Notes under the pieces: generated by a model
What the model saw: the letters and a program-made list of their open reading frames with translations, nothing else
The model's database searches: none
Told to the model about the DNA's origin: nothing
Shown: positions 59,812 to 64,000 of the stretch, in pieces
How the letters are laid out: every line of letters begins with the position of its first letter
How positions within the stretch are numbered: the stretch's first letter is position 1
Source of the DNA: UBA1046 sp050945515
GTDB taxonomy: Bacteria > Bacillota > Clostridia > Saccharofermentanales > DTU023
Length of the DNA: 64,000 nt
Direction: 5' to 3'
Assembly (NCBI GenBank): GCA_050945515.1
Contig: JBMNTB010000006.1
Coordinates: 31,034 to 95,033 of the forward strand
Program-made: the position numbers and the translations under genes

Positions 59812-60375
59812 TTACACCGGCAACACCGTTTTGTCATACAGTTCGTTGATGACCTGAGCCAAGCTACAATACATCGCTGACAGACCGCAGAAAATCCCCA
59901 CCACACCTCCGACTCTGGTAATCTCAACCATCCCGGTAAAGTCACCGGCCGCCAGCAGGAAAAACAACGTTGCCAGGGATAAAAACACCACTTGCAGGCC
60001 GCGATTCAGGCGCAAAGTTCCTACAAACATCAATAGTGTAAACACACCCCAGCCCAGCAGATACCAGCCCATACTCGTCAGATCGGCGGCTTCGATACCA
60101 GGAAACGGATTGAACCAGATCAGGATCAAAGACCACCAGAACAAGCCATAAGCCGTAAAAGCCGTGGCCCCGAAAGTATTATTCTTAAAGAACTCCATGA
60201 TACCGGCAATAATCTGGGCCCCGCCTCCCAATGCAAAACCCATCGCTACAATAACAACCGACAATTTGATCAGACCCGCATTGTGCAAATTTAGCAGGAC
60301 TGTCGTCATCCCAAATCCCAAAAGCCCCAAAGGCGAGGGATTCGCCAAAGTAAAACGGCCATTTTCAGAAGACAT
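59812..60375 (-). CDS. satP: SatP/YaaH-type acetate/succinate transporter
   Basis: 187 residues, six transmembrane helices. The GPR1/FUN34/YaaH signature NPSPLGLLGFGMTTVLLN starts the first helix, and IIAGIMEFFKNNTFGATAFTAYGLFWWS follows. It should move acetate or succinate with protons. GGAGGTG lies before the ATG. It converges on rtcB across an 82-base GC-rich gap containing GGCCGG/CCGGCC, possibly a weak shared terminator. Confidence 0.92.
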   Translation of the reverse strand: MSSENGRFTLANPSPLGLLGFGMTTVLLNLHNAGLIKLSVVIVAMGFALGGGAQIIAGIMEFFKNNTFGATAFTAYGLFWWSLILIWFNPFPGIEAADLTSMGWYLLGWGVFTLLMFVGTLRLNRGLQVVFLSLATLFFLLAAGDFTGMVEITRVGGVVGIFCGLSAMYCSLAQVINELYDKTVLPV

Positions 60376-60396
60376 TACAACACCTCCAAAATGATA

Positions 60397-60427
60397 TTAG
60401 TCCGTGACTTGCCCTATTCTGGACTAA
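60397..60427. promoter_or_regulatory. Inverted repeat in the satP leader
   Basis: TTAGTCC (60397-60403) and GGACTAA (60421-60427), 17 bases apart, 21 bases before the satP start and just upstream of its ribosome site. Could be an operator or an RNA hairpin. Confidence 0.35.
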
Positions 60428-60619
60428 GCCGTCATATAAAGCAATCTCAACCAGACTCACCGGACACAACCCGTAAGTCAATATCTCTTTTTGCGCAGGC
60501 GCCAAAAAACAGGTCCGGCTTCTCAGAGACCAGTAGCGCCACTCAAAATGCAGGAAATCGCCAAAGGGCCGGAATTGAATTCATAGCTCCTTTGCATAAC
60601 AAATCTATTAAAGCAATAC

Positions 60620-60949
60620 TTATTTCGTTACTAATTTTGTGGCGTCTTCGTCCAAAGCTTCCAACAAGAAACTAACCGGACGAAAACCATCATTGCAAGA
60701 AATCATTGCCGACCGCTTATTCTTCATCCAGCCATCGTAGATATCCTCACCGCCGTGGGCCAGAGTCATCACAAAAGGCGACATCGTATCCCAGGCACTA
60801 TCGCATAACCCCTCCGGCCGGCACCAGCCTTCCGCTATGAACACCTGTCCCTCGAACATATCGCAGGCATTCTCCAGAGGTTCCTCATACTCAGCAATCA
60901 AATCCTGATGCACAACTTTCCTCATGACAGTAATTTTCACTCTTTTCAT
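60620..60949 (-). CDS. TIGR04076-family protein of unknown function
   Basis: 109 residues from ATG 60949 (GAGG six bases upstream); the open frame reaches eight codons further. It has the family pattern VKITVMRKV, EGQVFIAEGWCRPEGLCDSA, ALAHGG-like TLAHGGEDIYDGWM and CNDGFRPVSFLLEA, including three conserved cysteines. Such proteins are common in anaerobes; no function is known. The three Cys suggest metal or redox involvement, which is inference. Confidence 0.82.
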   Translation of the reverse strand: MKRVKITVMRKVVHQDLIAEYEEPLENACDMFEGQVFIAEGWCRPEGLCDSAWDTMSPFVMTLAHGGEDIYDGWMKNKRSAMISCNDGFRPVSFLLEALDEDATKLVTK

Positions 60950-61273
60950 TTCAAACCTCTGAACTTGCAACACTAAGTAGTATAATTAAATCATCCTCCA
61001 CTTTGTCAGCAATATGTTACGATACCTTATCTGGACATATGACCCTTATAAATATAAATTATTAGTTTAAAAGGAAAACATTGCACTATTTTTTAGAAAA
61101 AGGGGTTTCCTTGATTAAGTTAATCAAATGAAACCCCTTCTCATATTATAAGTTTATTTGGTTCGGTTTAGAACAGTTGTTTCGATATGTACAATCTTGA
61201 ATTAAAGTTAGATTGACACTTATTCAACTGATTATACCGAAGCCTTAGTTAACAAATCAGAAATCAATCCGCA
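60950..61273. other. A/T-rich intergenic region
   Basis: 324 bases between the TIGR04076 gene and the repeat protein. It holds the leader and promoter area of the former (no clear -35/-10 pair), the terminator at 61096-61140, and about 130 bases of A/T-rich 3' region after the repeat protein stop. I see no reading frame or RNA gene in it. Confidence 0.6.
61096..61140 (-). terminator. Terminator downstream of the repeat protein
   Basis: On the minus strand AAGGGGTTTC (61130-61139) and GAAACCCCTT (61100-61109) form an outer stem, TTGATTA / TAATCAA an inner stem with a 3-base loop, followed by TTTTTCT. A long, strong hairpin, about 134 bases after the stop codon at 61274. Confidence 0.85.
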
Positions 61274-63724
61274 TCATTGCTCTGTAAGCCAAACGCCATA
61301 CCTGTCGAATTTATGAGCCTTGCCATTGATTCTCCGTGCAGCATCTATTACTTTAATGCTTCCATTGATATAGTACCACTTGCTGCCTTGTTGTAACCAA
61401 CCATGATAGATGGTGCCATTACTATTGGCATAGCATAGATTTCCATAGTTGTTTCTGAACCAACCGCTGGCTAATGCTCCCGAGCTTTCAAAAACATAGA
61501 TACTATCATCTACAAAAGCATAATTTGTCGCCATTTGGCCATCTTCATGGATGTAATACCATTTGTTGTTATATTTTAACCAGCCGCCAGGAATTGTACT
61601 ATCTTGATTGGCGTAATAATAGTAATCATCTTTGTTTTTTACCCAGCCCTTAAGATTTCTGATCCAGACACCTTCCTTACTAAATTCACATAATTTGCCA
61701 CCTGCATTTCTAAAACCATCTTTTAACATATAGCCTTTCTCAAGGTAATAATATTTCCCATTATGAAGTAGCCAGCCATCATAACCCTTACCGTTAGAAT
61801 TAAAATAATACCAATCATTCCAGTATTTATCCTCAACCCAACCGGCTTTCGCTTCCAATTCTCCACTGTCATTGAATCGCCAGTAATATCCGTCTTCATA
61901 CACATAGGCTGGCCCTCTACACATTCTCCCGGCATCAAAGTAATACCATTGCCTATTATAGGGTAACCAGCCTTCAAAACCCCTGCCGTTATGGTCAAAA
62001 TAATACCACTCACCACAGACTTTATCCTCAACCCAACCGGCTTTCGCTTCCAATTGGCCGGCGTTGTTTAATCGCCAGTAATATCCATCAACGTACGATA
62101 TCCCTGAAAGCATTTCACCTTTAAAAATGTAATACCATTGTCCATCATATAATAACCAGTCATTGAGCCCCTTACCGTTGTGGTCGAAATAATACTTAAA
62201 ACCATATTCCTCAACCCAACCTGCCTTGGCTACTAGTTGTCCTTCATCATTCAATCGCCAATAATATCCTTCAATGTTTCTTATCCCAGTACACATGCAA
62301 CCCTCTTCAAGGTAATACCATTTTCCATTATAGGGTAGCCAGCCATGATGGCATGAACCATCTTGATCATAATAATACCAAGCATCATCAATTTTAACCC
62401 AACCGCCTTTTTCAATCACTTGTCCGTCTGCGGCAAAATTATATATAACATCACCTACCCAGCTCATGCCGTTAGAATACCTGCCATGGTATGCGTGTAT
62501 AAAATACCATTTATTGTTATATCTAAGCCAGCCAAGATGGTCTTTCCCACCAGATCTATAGAACCAATCACCATATGAATCTTGATACCACTCTGTAGTA
62601 GTGATCAATCGTCCCTCTTCGTCGAAATGCCAATAGTCATATTCGTCGGTACTCTCATCATATATACAGTATTTTCCTGTTGTGAACATGGAGCCTCTAA
62701 AGAAGTAATACCAATAGCCGTTGTAGGACAACCAGCCATGGTAACCCCTGCCATTAGAGCCAAAATAATACCAACAACCATAAAAATCCTCAACCCAACC
62801 GGCTTTCTCTTCCAATTGGCCATTGTCGTTATTTAAGCGCCAATAATATCCTTCGCCACTAGTATCCTCTACCCAAGTTGGGCCTATGCACATGGAGCCT
62901 CTCTTAAAGTAATACCATTTGTTGTTATATTTTAACCAGCCATCATAACCCTTACCGTTAGAATTAAAATAATACCAAAGACCATGCCAGCCAACCCAAC
63001 CGGCTTTCTCTTCCAATTGGCCATTATCATTTAAGCGCCAATAATACATTTCGCCAAGCGAATCCTCTGCCCAAGTTGGGCCTGTGCACATTAAACCGTA
63101 AAAAATGTAATACCAATGACCATCGTAGAGTAACCAGCCATGATAGGGATTTCCATCTTCCTGATAATAGTACCAATTACCATCTTCATCCTGAGACCAG
63201 CCGGGCGGCCTGTCTATAGCGCGACTCGCAACAACCTGTTGGCCAGACTCCTCGGTTTGCTCAGGGCTTTCTTCCGGAAGCGCATTTTCAGATTCGGTTT
63301 CTGTTTCTACTGCTGCCTCTTTTGAGATTCTATCTGTTACCAGTGAATCTTCTGTAAATACTTCTGATTCGGTCTCTTCTGCAGGTATTGTTTCTGTCGT
63401 AGCTACTCCCGTTTCTGCTTCATCTGCAGGTAGCGTCTCTTCATTTTCATCTGCTGTCGTTTCTTCGTTTTCGTCTGCTACTGCCGTTGTTTCCTCTGCA
63501 GGTGTTTCTTCCGTAGATGGCGCAACTTCGTCTTCATTTGTTGCAGTCGCCTCTTCCGAAGTCGGTTCTTCTGCTGCCGTTCCATCAACAGTTGATGACT
63601 CTACTGTTGTCTCTACTAGTCCTTCTTCTGTGATGATCTCTTCGGCATAGACTTTCGTGTTAACACTAAAAACTAAGATAATACAGAGAAACAAAAACAG
63701 AAGATGCCGGGATTTCTTAAACAT
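61274..63724 (-). CDS. Secreted choline/glucan-binding-type repeat protein
   Basis: 816 residues from ATG 63724, since GGAGGT lies five bases before it; an ATG four codons upstream contains that site. Signal peptide of about 27 residues ending VYA-EE. Residues 28 to about 170 are acidic, T/E/A-rich and repetitive (ADENEETTADENEET), probably disordered. From about 175 to the end come ten compound repeats of about 62 residues, each with GWxxxxxxWYYF, GWLxYNxxWYY and YYWRLNxxGQLEAKA elements, as in cell-wall-binding repeats (choline- or glucan-binding). There is no hydrolase or other catalytic domain and no LPxTG anchor. It probably coats or cross-links the cell surface; ligand unknown. Confidence 0.88.
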   Translation of the reverse strand: MFKKSRHLLFLFLCIILVFSVNTKVYAEEIITEEGLVETTVESSTVDGTAAEEPTSEEATATNEDEVAPSTEETPAEETTAVADENEETTADENEETLPADEAETGVATTETIPAEETESEVFTEDSLVTDRISKEAAVETETESENALPEESPEQTEESGQQVVASRAIDRPPGWSQDEDGNWYYYQEDGNPYHGWLLYDGHWYYIFYGLMCTGPTWAEDSLGEMYYWRLNDNGQLEEKAGWVGWHGLWYYFNSNGKGYDGWLKYNNKWYYFKRGSMCIGPTWVEDTSGEGYYWRLNNDNGQLEEKAGWVEDFYGCWYYFGSNGRGYHGWLSYNGYWYYFFRGSMFTTGKYCIYDESTDEYDYWHFDEEGRLITTTEWYQDSYGDWFYRSGGKDHLGWLRYNNKWYFIHAYHGRYSNGMSWVGDVIYNFAADGQVIEKGGWVKIDDAWYYYDQDGSCHHGWLPYNGKWYYLEEGCMCTGIRNIEGYYWRLNDEGQLVAKAGWVEEYGFKYYFDHNGKGLNDWLLYDGQWYYIFKGEMLSGISYVDGYYWRLNNAGQLEAKAGWVEDKVCGEWYYFDHNGRGFEGWLPYNRQWYYFDAGRMCRGPAYVYEDGYYWRFNDSGELEAKAGWVEDKYWNDWYYFNSNGKGYDGWLLHNGKYYYLEKGYMLKDGFRNAGGKLCEFSKEGVWIRNLKGWVKNKDDYYYYANQDSTIPGGWLKYNNKWYYIHEDGQMATNYAFVDDSIYVFESSGALASGWFRNNYGNLCYANSNGTIYHGWLQQGSKWYYINGSIKVIDAARRINGKAHKFDRYGVWLTEQ
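61277..63202 (-). repeat. Ten tandem ~190-bp coding repeats
   Basis: The repeat part of the surface protein. The most alike units are those ending in GQLEEKA/GQLEAKA (units 1, 2, 5, 6, 7), and the DNA words CCAACCGGCTTTC and CATTATAGGGTA-like stretches recur. Units 3, 4, 8, 9 and 10 have diverged. Likely expanded by unequal recombination. Confidence 0.8.
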
Positions 63725-63777
63725 AGGTACCTCCATTAGAATGAAAATAGTTCCGTTAATTATAAAAAGGATCTGAA

Positions 63778-63858
63778 ATGTCTCTAGTAATAAAAATAAA
63801 AGGACAATTCAGGTCTCAATTAAAGTATATCAAATCACTTGTCTTTAACCTAATTTAA
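63778..63858 (+). CDS. Possible 26-residue basic peptide (doubtful)
   Basis: ATG with AAAGGA nine to ten bases upstream, reading 26 codons to TAA. The peptide alternates hydrophobic and lysine/arginine residues (SLVIKIKGQF, KYIKSLVFNLI) and could be amphipathic. A strong plus-strand terminator lies 85 bases downstream with no other gene to serve. Against it: the region is A/T-rich and also carries the promoter of the divergent repeat protein. Confidence 0.15.
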   Translation: MSLVIKIKGQFRSQLKYIKSLVFNLI

Positions 63859-63942
63859 TTTATCCACGGTGTTCCCGTCTTTGGTTTGTAGCACCACAAA
63901 GATTTAGGATGAAATAATTACTTAATGTAAAAACGTTGAATT

Positions 63943-63969
63943 AGAGAGGTTTCTCGCCTCTCTTTTTTT
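63943..63969 (+). terminator. Intrinsic terminator near the right edge
   Basis: AGAGAGG (63943-63949), loop TTTCTCG, CCTCTCT (63957-63963), then a T-run. Clear plus-strand terminator. No convincing plus-strand gene precedes it within 200 bases, so it may end a small RNA or a short peptide transcript. Confidence 0.8.
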
Positions 63970-64000
63970 AATTTTACATTTGTGTTACAGGCATTGCTTC

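Noticed and set aside
60391..60675. 94-residue plus-strand frame between satP and the TIGR04076 gene
   Set aside because: No recognisable domain, low-quality composition, overlaps the satP leader and runs into a supported minus-strand gene.
61277..63202. Regular repeats as a CRISPR array
   Set aside because: The repeats are coding, about 190 bp long and adjacent, with no spacers or cas genes.

Overview
The window looks like a core-genome segment of a low-to-moderate G+C, anaerobic-type Firmicute, most probably class Clostridia. The family cannot be fixed from sequence alone. The evidence is conserved gene order: mutS-mutL-miaA-hfq, rnc-smc-ftsY-ylxM-ffh-rpsP-khpA-rimM-trmD, rimO-pgsA, recA-recX and nadD/yqeK-rsfS-comEA. 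Supporting signs are Gram-positive LexA boxes, TTGACA/TATAAT-type promoters with GGAGG ribosome sites, a clostridial-type 4-hydroxybutyrate dehydrogenase and a secreted protein with choline/glucan-binding repeats. I see no insertion sequence, prophage or CRISPR array. Almost every gene lies on the minus strand, so the window is probably one replichore arm. The plus-strand exceptions are the truncated exporter at the left edge, lexA, tRNA-Pro and rtcB.

Layout. 1-305: end of a ThrE/YjjB-type exporter. 488-2380: an unknown single-pass membrane protein divergent from lexA, with a LexA box and a large palindrome between them; lexA overlaps a divergent hfq tail to tail. 2560-9574: miaA, mutL, mutS, miaB (mismatch repair and tRNA modification). 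9596-15087: an envelope cluster of transglutaminase TgpA type, DUF58, MoxR ATPase and an unknown membrane protein. 15234-18090: a DHHW/AlgX-like protein and an MBOAT O-acyltransferase that probably acylate a surface polymer. 18280-27375: trmD, rimM, khpA, rpsP, ffh, ylxM, ftsY, smc, rnc (translation, SRP targeting, chromosome organisation). 27443-31352: acpP, pgsA, rimO, recX, recA. 31538-39173: murJ, cinA, folD, ftsK, a NUDIX hydrolase, rnhA.

39419-41014: tRNA-Pro, a 4-hydroxybutyrate dehydrogenase, and a tRNA-His/Gln/Lys operon. 41228-54089: one long, tightly packed minus-strand run, in transcription order argS, a degenerate M3-peptidase-like protein, XTP pyrophosphatase, an ACT protein, a membrane protein, prfB, purE, purN, purH, purD, a nadD-yqeK fusion, rsfS, comEA. 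54123-60949: accessory genes (nucleotidyltransferase, NYN-LOTUS protein, short-chain dehydrogenase, L-serine dehydratase, RtcB ligase, SatP-type acetate transporter, TIGR04076 protein). 61274-63724: a large secreted repeat protein.

I found no clear new multi-gene defence or biosynthetic system. The best leads are smaller. They are the membrane protein divergent from lexA (a possible SOS division-control gene), an Hfq lacking several canonical RNA-contact residues and sitting under a hairpin-spaced ribosome site, an M3-family pseudopeptidase that has lost both zinc histidines but kept the glutamate, an intrinsic terminator just before the rnc ribosome site, and a ten-fold repeat surface protein with no catalytic domain. 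Start codons were adjusted where a Shine-Dalgarno sequence decided the matter; nothing was checked against a database.
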